A stretch of DNA of 64,000 bases, taken from the NCBI GenBank assembly GCA_021647745.1, contig JAKIUB010000006.1:1-64000 (forward strand), read 5' to 3'. Made by a program: the position numbers and the translations under genes. This document shows positions 17,682 to 27,574 of the stretch, one piece after another. The notes beneath the pieces are model-generated. The model saw only the letters and a program-made list of their open reading frames with translations, was not told where the DNA came from and made no database searches. This DNA comes from Paracoccaceae bacterium. Its GTDB lineage: Bacteria; Pseudomonadota; Alphaproteobacteria; Rhodobacterales; Rhodobacteraceae. How positions within the stretch are numbered: position 1 is the first letter of the stretch; each line of letters opens with the position of its first letter.

Positions 17682-18497
17682 CTAAAAAAGAGCGCCGCTG
17701 GAGCTGGTTAACAAGGTGACAGTCGCACCGCCGAGCATGCCCGAGGCCAATGATCCCATCACCGATGCGGGGACGGGTATTGCGCCATCACCAATGGCGC
17801 CGGCGCGCGAGCTATATGGCGAGACCCCCGTGATCGGCGGCCCGGAGAAAAAAGCGTGCCGCACCTCGGGAAAGCGTGCCACCTGCACATTTGGCTGCAC
17901 AGTCGGCAAGCGCAGCACCGGCGCCGGCGCCTCGCCGCCCAGCCTGGCGCGGATGCGGGCATAACGGGTGCGATAGCGGCTGGCGTAGGTTTCCGTGCGC
18001 GAATGATATGCGCCCGCAGCTTTTGTCCAGTCGCCAAATTCTCCATAGAGTCCTGATAGCATTTGCGCGGCATAAGTAGCGTTTGTCATCGGGTCGAACA
18101 TCGCCTCGATGCTCTCGAAATTCATGCCGTGCCATTTGTAATTGATCTGGAAGCAACCAACATCAAAGCTGCGCGCGCCGGCATTGTAGCGCTCGGTCAC
18201 ATAGGCCAGCGCCTCTTCGCGGGTGTCAAACCAAAAGCCCTTTCCCTCCATATTTACAGTCCATGGCCAAGGGCGCAACTTGCCCCCCCTTGAGCGGCCG
18301 GTTTCGGTAAGGGTGATGGCATACAGCGCGTCGGCGGGCATGTTTTCAGCGCGGGCGGCGGCGGCGCTGACAGCATCACATATGGCCGAAATTGCGGCAT
18401 CGTCCGGGGTGATTTCGGTGGCGCGGGCGGGCAAAGCCAGCAGCCCTGCTGATAACAGCAGGGCGGGCAATATTTGCCAGCGGTTTATAAAAACCAT
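17682..18497 (-). CDS. Periplasmic lytic-transglycosylase-like protein of the flagellar operon
   Basis: A 271-residue protein with a signal peptide (ILPALLLSAGLLALPARA). It has an SLT/lysozyme-like domain: DALYAITLTETGRSRGG with a candidate catalytic Glu, SFDVGCFQINYKWHG, and AAGAYHSRTETYASRY. It probably cuts peptidoglycan locally so the flagellar rod can cross the wall. It lies 8 bases upstream of flhA in the same direction and heads the operon. The C-terminal 80 residues are low-complexity and Gly/Ser-rich. Confidence 0.82.
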   Translation of the reverse strand: MVFINRWQILPALLLSAGLLALPARATEITPDDAAISAICDAVSAAAARAENMPADALYAITLTETGRSRGGKLRPWPWTVNMEGKGFWFDTREEALAYVTERYNAGARSFDVGCFQINYKWHGMNFESIEAMFDPMTNATYAAQMLSGLYGEFGDWTKAAGAYHSRTETYASRYRTRYARIRARLGGEAPAPVLRLPTVQPNVQVARFPEVRHAFFSGPPITGVSPYSSRAGAIGDGAIPVPASVMGSLASGMLGGATVTLLTSSSGALF

Positions 18498-18867
18498 TTG
18501 CGGATTCTCCCAAACAGTGATGCTTGACCACGTTTAGGGAGATATAGTTACCAAAGGGTTTTCAGCCGGAAAGGAAGTTTCTCAATCCTCGAATTGGCCG
18601 CACTCGGCACTGCGGTGGCAGCCGCTACAGTTTGAAAGCGTGCCTATTTCGGGGCGGGCGGCAGCATAGGATCGTGCGCGGGCTTTGTATTTGTCTGGTC
18701 TGCTGCATTGATGCGCAGCCATGCCGAGGTCGCGCTGGTGACCCTCAAAATCGGGGGATGCCTGGGCCATACATATTTGCCTTTTGCCACAAAAGAGCGC
18801 GGGGCATTGCGTGTGCCATTGATTTGCGCCACTCTTGGGCAAAACCTGCCAATGTGGAATCATCTTA
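18498..18867. other. Spacer upstream of phoH
   Basis: No convincing gene. Two overlapping minus-strand frames run through it: one from about 18832 to 18644 (62 codons) and one from about 18863 to 18582 that ends with a CSGCHRSAEC stretch. Neither has a ribosome site or a recognisable family, and their third-position composition does not separate them. The divergent promoters of the flagellar operon and of phoH should lie here. Confidence 0.5.
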
Positions 18868-19845
18868 TTGTCTTCTCCGAGCCTCCCCGACCAGACCCGT
18901 CTGGAATTTGATAGCAACCGCCTGATGATCGACCTTTGCGGCGAGCTTGATGCCAACCTTGTGCGCATCGAGGCTGGCACAGGGGCAGAGCTGCATCGCA
19001 CCGGTAATGTTATCTTGCTGCTTGGCGAGGCCGAAGCCCGCCTGCATGCCGAGACCACATTGCGCGCGCTTTATGGCCGGCTTCAGGCCAACAAGGTTGT
19101 TGAGGCTGGTGATATTGACGCTGCGATTCGCATGCCGGCCGAAATATTCGAGGAAGGGCGGGAGGTGACGGCCACGCCTCTGGAGCCAATGGCCATCCGC
19201 ACCCGCAAAAAAACTGTCGAGCCGCGCAACGGCGCGCAGGCGGATTATGTGCGCGCGCTTTATGAAAACGATCTTGTATTTGGCCTTGGCCCTGCCGGCA
19301 CCGGCAAGACCTATCTTGCTGTCGCAGTCGCTGTTGCGCAGTTTCTGGAGGGGCGGATTGACCGGATCATTCTTTCACGGCCCGCGGTCGAAGCCGGAGA
19401 GCGGCTCGGGTTTTTGCCCGGCGACATGAAAGAGAAGGTCGACCCCTATATGCAGCCGCTCTATGATGCGCTCAACGATTTTCTGCCCGCCCGACAAGTA
19501 GCAAAGATGATCGAGGAAAAGCAGATCGAGATCGCCCCGCTGGCCTTTATGCGCGGGCGCACGCTGTCCCACGCCTTTGTTATCCTTGACGAGGCGCAAA
19601 ATGCCACCTCCATGCAGATGCGGATGTTTTTGACCCGGCTGGGTGAAGGTTCCCGCATGGCGATCAACGGCGATACCAGCCAGATCGACCTGCCGCGCGG
19701 TATGCTCTCCGGGCTGGTCGAGGCCGAACAGGTGCTGCACGGGGTAAAGGGCATCGGCTTCACCCGGTTTTCCGCGCAAGATGTGGTGCGCCACCCGATG
19801 GTGGGTAAAATCGTGCGGGCCTATGCGCAGGCCAAGCCGAAATGA
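18868..19845 (+). CDS. phoH: PhoH-family ATPase
   Basis: A PhoH-like protein of about 325 residues with Walker A GPAGTGKTYLA and Walker B FVILDEAQNATSMQMRMFL, plus GDTSQIDLPRGMLSGL. It is linked in bacteria to RNA metabolism and is usually encoded beside ybeY, as here (4-base overlap). The start is uncertain: no in-frame ATG precedes the conserved LEFDSNRLMIDLCGE block. TTG at 18868 or TTG at 18835 are the only candidates near the expected position; both have weak ribosome sites. I chose the nearer one. Confidence 0.88.
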   Translation: MSSPSLPDQTRLEFDSNRLMIDLCGELDANLVRIEAGTGAELHRTGNVILLLGEAEARLHAETTLRALYGRLQANKVVEAGDIDAAIRMPAEIFEEGREVTATPLEPMAIRTRKKTVEPRNGAQADYVRALYENDLVFGLGPAGTGKTYLAVAVAVAQFLEGRIDRIILSRPAVEAGERLGFLPGDMKEKVDPYMQPLYDALNDFLPARQVAKMIEEKQIEIAPLAFMRGRTLSHAFVILDEAQNATSMQMRMFLTRLGEGSRMAINGDTSQIDLPRGMLSGLVEAEQVLHGVKGIGFTRFSAQDVVRHPMVGKIVRAYAQAKPK

Positions 19846-20303
19846 TCGAGGTGATACTCGAAGACGAGCGCTGGGCTGGTGCGGAGCTTGAAGCCCTCGC
19901 CACACCTGCCGCCGGCGCGGCGATGGCAGTGAGCGGGCGGAGGATGGAGGGCTTCGAGATTGCTCTTCTGGGCTGTGATGATAGCCGCATTGCCGCTCTC
20001 AATGCCGACTTTCGCGCCACACCTGCGCCAACCAATGTGCTTTCATGGCCCGCCTATGATGCCCCGCCGATCAAGGGTGCCAGCCCCGAGATAGCCCTTG
20101 GCGATATTGCCATAGCCTTCGAGACCTGCCAGCGCGAAGCGGTTGAAAAAGGCATTTCTGTTCATGATCACGTAACCCATCTTGTGATACACGGGGTGCT
20201 GCATCTACTTGGGTATGATCACATTTCTGACACACAAGCTGAAGAAATGGAAGCGCTGGAGGTCAAAGCCCTTGCAAAACTGGGTATCAACAACCCATAT
20301 TAG
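19842..20303 (+). CDS. ybeY: Endoribonuclease YbeY (rRNA maturation)
   Basis: A 153-residue protein with the zinc-binding motif HGVLHLLGYDH (three His) near residue 120 and the upstream block TNVLSWPA, both diagnostic for YbeY. It acts in 16S rRNA 3-prime maturation and ribosome quality control. It overlaps phoH by 4 bases and precedes corC, a conserved order. Confidence 0.95.
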   Translation: MIEVILEDERWAGAELEALATPAAGAAMAVSGRRMEGFEIALLGCDDSRIAALNADFRATPAPTNVLSWPAYDAPPIKGASPEIALGDIAIAFETCQREAVEKGISVHDHVTHLVIHGVLHLLGYDHISDTQAEEMEALEVKALAKLGINNPY

Positions 20304-20332
20304 GGAAATACCTGTAATACGGAAAAGGAGCC

Positions 20333-21190
20333 ATGGGCGAAACATCAGACGGGTCTTCTAACGCAGCGCAGCGCGCGCAGGCGTTGCCCCCCCCTAAATC
20401 AAGTATCTGGCAACGGCTGTTTGGCCGGTTGTCTTCGGGCGAGAGTGCCCCGCCTATCGAGGCGGATACCCACACCATACAAAGCAACCTGCATAGCCTG
20501 CAAAGCCGCCGGATAGATGATATCGCGGTGCCCAAGGCCGATATTGTGGCGATCCCGGAAGACGCAACGCTTGGCGAGGTAGTGGAGGCCTTTGCGACCT
20601 CGACCCTGACGCGCCTGCCGGTTTACCACGAAACCCTTGACGAGCCGGCTGGCCTGATCCATCTGAAAGACCTTGCCCTCAAGCACGGGTTTGGAAATGG
20701 CAAGGCCTTTGACCTTGCCAAATTGTTGCGCCCGCTAATCTATGCACCGCCTTCGATGCCGATTTCGGTGTTGCTGCAAAAAATGCAATCCGAGCATATC
20801 CACATGGCGCTGGTGATAGACGAATACGGCGGAGTTGACGGGCTGGTCACCATCGAGGACCTGCTGGAGCAGATTGTCGGCGAGATCATTGACGAACACG
20901 ACGAAGAAGAGGCCGATCTCTGGGTCGAGGAGGCCCCCGGGGTCTACCTTGCCGATGCCCGTGCCCTGTTGCAGGATATCGAAGATGTTGCCGGAGTGGA
21001 CTTGTTGCCCGACGAACTGGACGACGAGATCGACACATTGGGGGGCATTGTCGTGATGCTGGCCGGCAGAGTGCCGGTGCAAGGCGAGGTGATCCGGGAC
21101 AGGCAAGGCAACGAATTCGAGGTGATCGAGGCCGACCCCCGCAGGATAAAGCGGCTACGGGTCAGTTTTGCCACAGCGGAGGCGGCGTGA
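20333..21190 (+). CDS. CorC/TlyC-type CBS-domain protein
   Basis: A 285-residue cytoplasmic protein. Two CBS domains (about 60-190; [20 protein letters not shown], then [20 protein letters not shown]) are followed by the CorC_HlyC transporter-associated domain (about 200-280; [19 protein letters not shown]). No DUF21 membrane domain is attached, which is the usual CorC form in this gene neighbourhood. Proposed roles are magnesium/cobalt efflux support; the family remains weakly characterised. Confidence 0.9.
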   Translation: MGETSDGSSNAAQRAQALPPPKSSIWQRLFGRLSSGESAPPIEADTHTIQSNLHSLQSRRIDDIAVPKADIVAIPEDATLGEVVEAFATSTLTRLPVYHETLDEPAGLIHLKDLALKHGFGNGKAFDLAKLLRPLIYAPPSMPISVLLQKMQSEHIHMALVIDEYGGVDGLVTIEDLLEQIVGEIIDEHDEEEADLWVEEAPGVYLADARALLQDIEDVAGVDLLPDELDDEIDTLGGIVVMLAGRVPVQGEVIRDRQGNEFEVIEADPRRIKRLRVSFATAEAA

Positions 21191-21278
21191 GCGCCCTTTC
21201 AGCTTGCTCAAGAAGAGTTTACCGACAGGGCCGGATTTACAGCCTATACCCCGTTTTGAACTGACAGGGAAAAGCTCC

Positions 21279-22733
21279 GTGAAACAAATAGGAAAATGGC
21301 GCCGCTTTGGCTTGTCTTTGCTGGCTGGCCTCGCGCTGGCCCTCGGGCAGGCCCCGATGGATTTTCCTTGGCTGGCAATTTTGGCCTTGCCGGGGCTGCT
21401 TTATTTGCTGCGCATGACCTGCTGCTGGAAGGGCGGTTTTTTGGTTGGCTGGGGCGCCGGGCTGGGCTATTTCGGCTTGTCTCTGAGCTGGATTGTCGAG
21501 CCTTTTCTGGTAGATGCCGATCGCTATGGCTGGATGGCCCCCTTTGCGCTTGTGTTGATGGCAGGGGGAATGGCACTATTTTGGGGGCTGGGCTTTGCAC
21601 TGGCACGGCGCTGGCCCAATGCCGTAGTTTTTGCCGGTTTCTGGACCTTGGCCGAACTGCTGCGCTCCTATATCTTCACCGGTTTTCCTTGGGCTTTGCA
21701 GGCTTATTCATGGGTCGAAACTCCGGTTATCCAGGCGGCCTCGGTGATCGGAGTGCATGGGCTGGGGTTTTTGATTGTGTTGGCAGGGGGGTTGCTGCTC
21801 AGCCGGCGCGGGGCGGTGGTAGCAGTGGTGATCGTAGGAGTGCTGACCAGCTTTGGCCTCTGGCGCTTGCAGAATCCGGTGATTGATACAGCCCTGACCG
21901 TGCGTCTTGTTCAGCCCAACGCGATACAGGCTCAAAAGTGGGATCCTGATTATTATCCGATGTTTTATCAGCGCCAGCTCGATTATAGCGCCGCGCCGGG
22001 CGCGCCTGATATCGTGATCTGGCCCGAGGTTTCGATTGTATACTTACCCGGAGAACAGCCCGAGGTGCGCGAGGATATCGCCATGGCCGCACAGGCACCC
22101 GTACTGGTCGGTGCGCGCCGTCGCGATGGGCAAGACATCTATAATTCATTGTTTTTGATAGACAAGGAAAGCAGGGTCGAGGCGGTTTATGATAAATACC
22201 ACCTTGTGCCTTTTGGCGAATACATGCCGCTTCAAAGCTTGGCCGATAAATGGGGCCTCAAGGGGCTGGCCGAGGTGATGGGCGGCGGCATATCTGCGGG
22301 CACTGGCCCAAAGCTGCTTTCAGGCAAAGGGGTTCCCGCATTTTTACCGCTGATCTGTTATGAGGCAATTTTTCCCCAAGGGGTGGCGGGGTTGCGCCCT
22401 GAATGGCTGGTGCAAGTCACCAATGATGCGTGGTTTGGCGAGGCTTTTGGCCCCTATCAGCACTTTAACCAATCACGTGTACGGGCGATAGAACAGGGGT
22501 TGCCGCTGGCCCGTGCCGCCAATACCGGTATTTCGGCAATGGTTGACCCTTATGGCAGGATTGTCGCGTCGATCCCGCTGGGGCAGGACGGGTTTGTGGA
22601 TGCGGTTTTACCTGCGCCCCTCACGCCAACCGTGCTGGCGCGCATCGGGCAATGGCCGGTGATTACGCTGATTGTGCTGTTGCTGCTAGGCGGCATTATC
22701 GGCCAGCGCCGCGGGGTTTTTCGCCCGCTTTGA
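21279..22733 (+). CDS. lnt: Apolipoprotein N-acyltransferase
   Basis: About 484 residues: six or more membrane helices in the first 200 residues, then a nitrilase-like domain. Candidate catalytic residues are Glu in IVIWPEVS, Lys in YDKYHLVPFGEYMP and Cys in LPLICYEAIFPQ, followed by WLVQVTNDAWFG. It adds the third acyl chain to lipoproteins at the periplasmic face. The frame is open from 21168, but GTG at 21279 has CAGGGA upstream and gives the expected short N-terminus. It follows corC in the same operon. Confidence 0.93.
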   Translation: MKQIGKWRRFGLSLLAGLALALGQAPMDFPWLAILALPGLLYLLRMTCCWKGGFLVGWGAGLGYFGLSLSWIVEPFLVDADRYGWMAPFALVLMAGGMALFWGLGFALARRWPNAVVFAGFWTLAELLRSYIFTGFPWALQAYSWVETPVIQAASVIGVHGLGFLIVLAGGLLLSRRGAVVAVVIVGVLTSFGLWRLQNPVIDTALTVRLVQPNAIQAQKWDPDYYPMFYQRQLDYSAAPGAPDIVIWPEVSIVYLPGEQPEVREDIAMAAQAPVLVGARRRDGQDIYNSLFLIDKESRVEAVYDKYHLVPFGEYMPLQSLADKWGLKGLAEVMGGGISAGTGPKLLSGKGVPAFLPLICYEAIFPQGVAGLRPEWLVQVTNDAWFGEAFGPYQHFNQSRVRAIEQGLPLARAANTGISAMVDPYGRIVASIPLGQDGFVDAVLPAPLTPTVLARIGQWPVITLIVLLLLGGIIGQRRGVFRPL

Positions 22734-22769
22734 GCCACACTAAACAACTATTGAAACCCGAAGTAAATC

Positions 22770-22805
22770 CGCGCATAAAGGCGCGATAAATCAAGCGCCG
22801 GAGGG
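22770..22805 (+). promoter_or_regulatory. Alternative hairpins in the metK leader
   Basis: CGCGC (22770-22774) can pair with GCGCG (22781-22785). GGCGC (22780-22784), which shares most of that right arm, can instead pair with GCGCC (22795-22799). The two stems exclude each other, and the ribosome site GGAGGG (22800-22805) follows directly. This is a switch-like arrangement in front of S-adenosylmethionine synthase. I do not find the conserved core of the SAM/SAH or SAM-II riboswitches. Confidence 0.35.
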
Positions 22806-22809
22806 CCTC

Positions 22810-23976
22810 ATGAGCCGCGAAAACTACCTGTTTACTTCCGAATCCGTATCCGAAGGCCACCCTGATAAAGTGTGTGACCGCATTTCCGATGCCATTCTTG
22901 ATGCTTTTTTAACCGAGGACCCCTATGCCCGCGTTGCTTGCGAAACCTTTGCCACTACCGATCGGGTGGTAATTGGCGGCGAGGTTCGCGGCCCCGGCAA
23001 GGTGATCCAGCGGGTCGAGGAGATCGCCCGTGAATGCGTAAAAGACATCGGCTACGAGCAGGAGGGCTTTCACTGGGCCAACCTGAAGGTTAATTCATAC
23101 CTGCACGCACAGTCAGCCGACATCGCCCAAGGGGTTGACGCAGCTGATAACAAAGACGAGGGCGCGGGCGATCAGGGCATTATGTTTGGCTATGCCACCA
23201 CCGAGACCCCCGAGCTTATGCCCGCCCCCGTGCACTACGCCCACGCGATTTTGCGCCGCCTCGCCGAGGTCCGCAAAAACGGCACCGAACCACTGCTTGG
23301 CCCCGATGCCAAATCACAACTTTCGGTGCGCTATGAGGGGGGCAAGCCGGTGGGGATTTCCTCGGTGGTGCTCTCAACCCAGCACGCTTCGGAGGCGCAA
23401 AGCTCGGAAGATATCCGTAATATTGTCGCGCCATATATCCTGGAAATGGTCCCCGAAGGCTGGATTACCGCCGAGACCGAATGGCATGTGAACCCGACCG
23501 GCAAGTTTGTGATCGGCGGCCCCGATGGGGATGCCGGCCTGACCGGACGCAAAATTATTGTTGATACCTACGGCGGTGCTGCCCCCCATGGTGGCGGTGC
23601 GTTTTCGGGCAAAGACCCGACCAAGGTGGACCGCTCGGCAGCTTACGCAGCGCGCTATCTGGCCAAAAATATCGTGGCATCCGGCATGGCCAGCCGCTGC
23701 ACCCTGCAAATCGCCTATGCGATTGGCGTCTCCAAACCGCTTTCGATCTATGCCGACCTGCACGGCACCGGCGAGGTGCACGAGACCGAGGTTGAAAAAG
23801 CCGTGGCGCAAGTGATGGACCTGACCCCGCGCGGCATCCGCGAACATCTGGGCCTGAACAAGCCGATCTATCAGCGCACCTCGGCCTATGGCCATTTTGG
23901 CCGCTCGCCCGAGGCTGATGGCGGGTTTTCATGGGAAAAAATAGACCTGATCGACGTTTTGAAAGCTGCGGTTTAG
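22810..23976 (+). CDS. metK: S-adenosylmethionine synthase
   Basis: A 388-residue methionine adenosyltransferase with [18 protein letters not shown] (ATP site), [10 protein letters not shown] and [19 protein letters not shown], all diagnostic. It makes SAM from methionine and ATP. SAM also feeds the LuxI synthase and the siroheme synthase encoded elsewhere in this window. Length is normal and the start at 22810 has a strong GGAGGG. Confidence 0.98.
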   Translation: MSRENYLFTSESVSEGHPDKVCDRISDAILDAFLTEDPYARVACETFATTDRVVIGGEVRGPGKVIQRVEEIARECVKDIGYEQEGFHWANLKVNSYLHAQSADIAQGVDAADNKDEGAGDQGIMFGYATTETPELMPAPVHYAHAILRRLAEVRKNGTEPLLGPDAKSQLSVRYEGGKPVGISSVVLSTQHASEAQSSEDIRNIVAPYILEMVPEGWITAETEWHVNPTGKFVIGGPDGDAGLTGRKIIVDTYGGAAPHGGGAFSGKDPTKVDRSAAYAARYLAKNIVASGMASRCTLQIAYAIGVSKPLSIYADLHGTGEVHETEVEKAVAQVMDLTPRGIREHLGLNKPIYQRTSAYGHFGRSPEADGGFSWEKIDLIDVLKAAV

Positions 23977-23999
23977 GCATTTTTCTGCAGCCCCGCGCT

Positions 24000-24034
24000 A
24001 TTTTATAAAGGGGGATCGACCTCCTTTATAAAAT
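24000..24034. terminator. Long perfect hairpin after metK
   Basis: ATTTTATAAAGG (24000-24011) and CCTTTATAAAAT (24023-24034) are perfect complements; a few inner pairs can extend the stem towards an ATCGA loop. It begins 23 bases after the metK stop. The arms supply A- and T-runs on both strands, so it may terminate from either side. Confidence 0.7.
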
Positions 24035-24130
24035 CCTCCCCTTCGGGTCGGGACTGCAAAAGTTTGACAATCCGATATAGCCGCCCGATTTCAGGCGGAC
24101 AGGGTCGCGCAAAGCCGCTAGCATACGCGC

Positions 24131-25192
24131 ATGATGTTTGACCTGCCCAACCACGCCACCCTTTATGCCGCCCTTGTTGTCCGCGATCTTTCCTTTGATG
24201 GGCGCGCCTTTATCGCGGTAAAAACCACCGGGATATTTTGTCGCTTTGGCTGCCCGGCGCGGCGCCCAAACCCGGAAAACTGCCATTTCTATGCATCGGT
24301 TGCCGAATGCCTTGAGGCCGGGTATCGCCCCTGCAAGCGCTGCCATCCGCTGCGCCCCGCAGCTGAGGCCGACCCTGCGGTCCAATCCTTGCTCAGCGCG
24401 CTGGAAGCCAGCCCGGGCAGGCGCTGGAGTGAAGGTGATATCATTGCGCGTGGCTATGACCCCTCCACCATTCGCCGCGCTTTCAAGCGCCATTACGGGC
24501 TGACCTTTCTGGAAATGGCCCGGCTTTCACGCCTGCGCTTTGCAGCCAAGGCGCTGGGCAACGGGCAGCGGGTGATCGACGCCCAGCTGGATGCCGGGTT
24601 CGCCTCCCCGGCAGCGTTTCGGGCGGCGTTTGCCCGGCTGCTGGGAGCTGCCCCGGGTAGCTTTAAGGCAAATGCCCTGCTGCGGGCGGATTGGCTCACC
24701 ACGCCGTTGGGAGACCTGATTGCAGTGAGTGACCAGCACGCCCTGCACTTGCTGGAATTTGCCGACCGCAAAGCCCTGCCCAAAGAGCTGCAAAAACTGC
24801 GAATGGCGGTGAAAGGCAATATTGGCTTTGGCCGTTTTGCCGCTACTGATCAGGTGGAAGCCGAGCTGAAAGCATTTTTCAATGGTGAGAATATGGATTT
24901 TAAAACCCCGCTTGCCTTGAATGGCACCCCTTTTACCCGGCAGGTCTGGCAGGCGTTGCGCCAAATACCGGCGGGGGAGACACGCAGCTATTCATCGCTT
25001 GCCGCCAGCATTGGCAAGCCGGCAGCCACCCGCGCCGTAGCCCGGGCCAACGGAGCAAACCAGATCGCTATTTTGATCCCCTGCCACCGGGTGATCGGAG
25101 CGGATGGCAGCCTGACCGGCTATGGCGGCGGTTTATGGCGCAAGCAAAAACTGATCGAGCTGGAAGCCCGTTTCAAAAACCTTCCTGCCTGA
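24131..25192 (+). CDS. ada: Ada-type methyltransferase and transcriptional regulator
   Basis: A 353-residue Ada protein with three parts. An N-terminal zinc/methyl-phosphotriester domain has Cys in FCRFGCPARRPNPENC and PCKRCHP. A central AraC-type helix-turn-helix region spans about residues 90-180. A C-terminal O6-alkylguanine-DNA methyltransferase domain carries PCHRVIGADGSLTGYGGGLW. It repairs alkylated DNA and, once methylated, activates its regulon. All four expected cysteines of the metal site are visible. It is followed by trmB, whose start lies 54 bases downstream. Confidence 0.95.
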   Translation: MMFDLPNHATLYAALVVRDLSFDGRAFIAVKTTGIFCRFGCPARRPNPENCHFYASVAECLEAGYRPCKRCHPLRPAAEADPAVQSLLSALEASPGRRWSEGDIIARGYDPSTIRRAFKRHYGLTFLEMARLSRLRFAAKALGNGQRVIDAQLDAGFASPAAFRAAFARLLGAAPGSFKANALLRADWLTTPLGDLIAVSDQHALHLLEFADRKALPKELQKLRMAVKGNIGFGRFAATDQVEAELKAFFNGENMDFKTPLALNGTPFTRQVWQALRQIPAGETRSYSSLAASIGKPAATRAVARANGANQIAILIPCHRVIGADGSLTGYGGGLWRKQKLIELEARFKNLPA

Positions 25193-25245
25193 TTGACCCT
25201 CCTGCTTCCATTCGCTATGCACAGGCCCGAAGCCGGAGACCAGAT

Positions 25246-25980
25246 ATGACCAACCCCAAAAACCCCCTCAAACAAGCCCCCCATGGTGCTCCGTGGCGCA
25301 ATTTTTATGGCCGTCTTCATGGCAAAACCCTGCGCAAGGGACAAATCGAGCATCTGGAAACCACATTGAAGGATATCACCCCGCCGGGGGTAAGCTGGGA
25401 AGAAAACCCGGAACGCAGCCCAGTTGACCTTGCGGCGTTATTTGGTGATGCTCGGCCGGTCTGGCTGGAAATTGGCTTTGGTGGCGGCGAACACCTGATG
25501 CATATGGCCCAAACCTACCCCGAGGTCGGCATCATCGGCTGCGAGCCTTATATAAACGGCGTGGCCATGCTGGTGCCGCGTATTGCCGAGAAGGGGGTGA
25601 AAAACGCCCGTGTGCTACACGGCGATGCCCGCGATATGCTTGATGTGTTGCCCGAAGCCTCGTTGAGCAAAGCCTTTTTGCTTTACCCTGATCCGTGGCC
25701 CAAAAAGCGCCACCACAAGCGCCGCTTTGTGAATGGTGAAAATATCACCCCACTGGCCCGCGCGCTAAAACCCGGAGCGGAGTTTCGCATTGCCACCGAT
25801 ATCGAGGATTATGTGCGCCACACGCTGGAGCACATGCTGGCGCGGGATGATTTCGAGTGGCTGGCGAATGGCCCGGAAAGCTGGCGGAACCCGTGGGATG
25901 ACTGGCACCGCACCCGCTACGAGGCCAAGGCCATCGTTGAGGGGCGAACCCCGCACTATCTTACCTTCCGTCGCGTATGA
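25246..25980 (+). CDS. trmB: tRNA (guanine-N7)-methyltransferase
   Basis: A 244-residue Rossmann-fold methyltransferase with the SAM motif EIGFGGGEHLMHMA and the family signature LLYPDPWPKKRHHKRRFVN. It forms m7G46 in tRNA variable loops. The longer frame from 25135 begins inside ada; ATG 25246 gives the normal start MTNPKNPLKQ. Confidence 0.95.
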   Translation: MTNPKNPLKQAPHGAPWRNFYGRLHGKTLRKGQIEHLETTLKDITPPGVSWEENPERSPVDLAALFGDARPVWLEIGFGGGEHLMHMAQTYPEVGIIGCEPYINGVAMLVPRIAEKGVKNARVLHGDARDMLDVLPEASLSKAFLLYPDPWPKKRHHKRRFVNGENITPLARALKPGAEFRIATDIEDYVRHTLEHMLARDDFEWLANGPESWRNPWDDWHRTRYEAKAIVEGRTPHYLTFRRV

Positions 25981-26161
25981 GCAAGTATCTGTCGGTAATT
26001 TTCAATATGCCGGTAGTGCCACCAGCATCGCCAGCCGAGGGAGAGGCGATCGTGGAAATTCAGACCCGTTGTTAAGGTAAAACGGTCCGCTAGGCGCTTG
26101 CGCTGGTGGAATTGTCAGCGAAGCACGGGGTCACGCCGCACCTTCAGCGGCGGCCTCCCCT

Positions 26162-27574
26162 TCAACTACGGCCATACCGGTCCGAAAATCTCACGATATC
26201 ATCCTCGCCCAGATAGCTGCCTGATTGCACCTCTATCAGCTCCAGCGGGATCTTTCCGGGGTTGGCCAGCGCGTGCACTTCACCCAAGGGAATATAGGTT
26301 GATTGGTCCTCTGACAGCATGATCTCCTCGTCACCGCGTGTGACCAGCGCCGCGCCGCGCACCACAACCCAGTGTTCGGCGCGGTGGTGGTGCTTTTGCA
26401 GGCTGAGCTTGGCACCGGGATTTACCGTGATCCGTTTCACCTGATAGCGCTCGCCAGTATCCACGCAGTCATACTTCCCCCATGGCCGGTACACCTCGCG
26501 GTGCTGTGTCACCTCCGGTCGCCCATCCGCCTTGAGCGACGCCACCAGCGCCTGCACCTCTCCCACCCGGGCTTTGGGAGCCACAAAAACCACATCCTTG
26601 GTCTCGATCACCACCATATCCTCCAACCCGACCGTCGCCACCAGCCGGCTGCCGGCATTGATATAGTTGCCGTGGCCCTCGAGGCTCAGCACATCTCCGA
26701 TCTCGCAATTACCGCGCGCATCCTGCGCCGAAGCCGCCCAGAGCGCAGCCCATGAGCCGATATCGCTCCACCCCGCCGACAGCGGCACAACCACAGCCCG
26801 CGCGGTCTTTTCCATCACCGCATAATCTATGGACTCAGGCGGGCAGGCCAAAAACGAAGCGCTATCAAAGCGGGTAAAATCGGCGTCCGCCGCCGCACCA
26901 GCGAGCGCCGCGCGACATGCGGATAATATATCCGGCCGATGGGTCTCCAGCTCCGCCAGGTAGGCCGAGGCCCGAAACATGAATATCCCGCTATTCCAAT
27001 AATACCCGCCCTGCTCAAGATAGCCCTCTGCCGTTGTCACATCCGGCTTTTCAACAAACTTCGCCACCCGAAAGCCCGCCCCGGTTGCCGCGCCGGCCTT
27101 TATATAGCCATAGCCCGTCTCGGGCCGGTCCGGTGCTATTCCGAAAGTCACCAGTTCGCCCGCGCCCGCCAGCACCGTTCCGGCCTGGACCGCCGCCAAA
27201 AAGGCTTTCTGCCCGGAAATAACATGGTCCGCCGGCATCACCAGCAAGACCGGATCTCTGCCGCTTTCCTCAGCCAGTAGCGCCGCCAGCGCGATCGCCG
27301 GCGCGGTATTGCGCCCGGCCGGCTCGAGCAATATCCGCACCCCCGCGACCCCGATCGACCGCATCTGCTCCGCGGCTAAAAACCGGCTCTCCTCACTACA
27401 GACCAGCATCGGCGGCGCGTGGGCCAACCCCTCAAGCCGCACCACGGTTTCCTGAAGCAGGGTCCGCTCGCCACCCAAGGTCAGATATTGCTTGGCATAA
27501 TGCCGGCGCGACAAAGGCCAGAGCCGTGTGCCCGATCCGCCCGCCAGTATCACCGGCAGCACCTTTTCATCCAT
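26162..27574 (-). CDS. manC: Mannose-1-phosphate guanylyltransferase / mannose-6-phosphate isomerase
   Basis: A 470-residue bifunctional enzyme. The nucleotidyltransferase domain starts with [20 protein letters not shown]. The C-terminal cupin carries [20 protein letters not shown] and [13 protein letters not shown]. It makes GDP-mannose from mannose 1-phosphate and GTP, and the cupin can supply mannose 6-phosphate. The start at 27574 overlaps the fcl stop by 8 bases, a spacing also seen at three other junctions of this EPS region. Last gene of its operon. Confidence 0.95.
   Translation of the reverse strand: MDEKVLPVILAGGSGTRLWPLSRRHYAKQYLTLGGERTLLQETVVRLEGLAHAPPMLVCSEESRFLAAEQMRSIGVAGVRILLEPAGRNTAPAIALAALLAEESGRDPVLLVMPADHVISGQKAFLAAVQAGTVLAGAGELVTFGIAPDRPETGYGYIKAGAATGAGFRVAKFVEKPDVTTAEGYLEQGGYYWNSGIFMFRASAYLAELETHRPDILSACRAALAGAAADADFTRFDSASFLACPPESIDYAVMEKTARAVVVPLSAGWSDIGSWAALWAASAQDARGNCEIGDVLSLEGHGNYINAGSRLVATVGLEDMVVIETKDVVFVAPKARVGEVQALVASLKADGRPEVTQHREVYRPWGKYDCVDTGERYQVKRITVNPGAKLSLQKHHHRAEHWVVVRGAALVTRGDEEIMLSEDQSTYIPLGEVHALANPGKIPLELIEVQSGSYLGEDDIVRFSDRYGRS

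Noticed and set aside
18582..18863. Two overlapping minus-strand frames, one ending with a CXXCH-like CSGCH
   Set aside because: No signal peptide, ribosome site or family; a single CXXCH by chance is not enough to call a cytochrome.
22741..22809. SAM/SAH or SAM-II riboswitch before metK
   Set aside because: I looked for the conserved cores and did not find them; only generic alternative stems are present.
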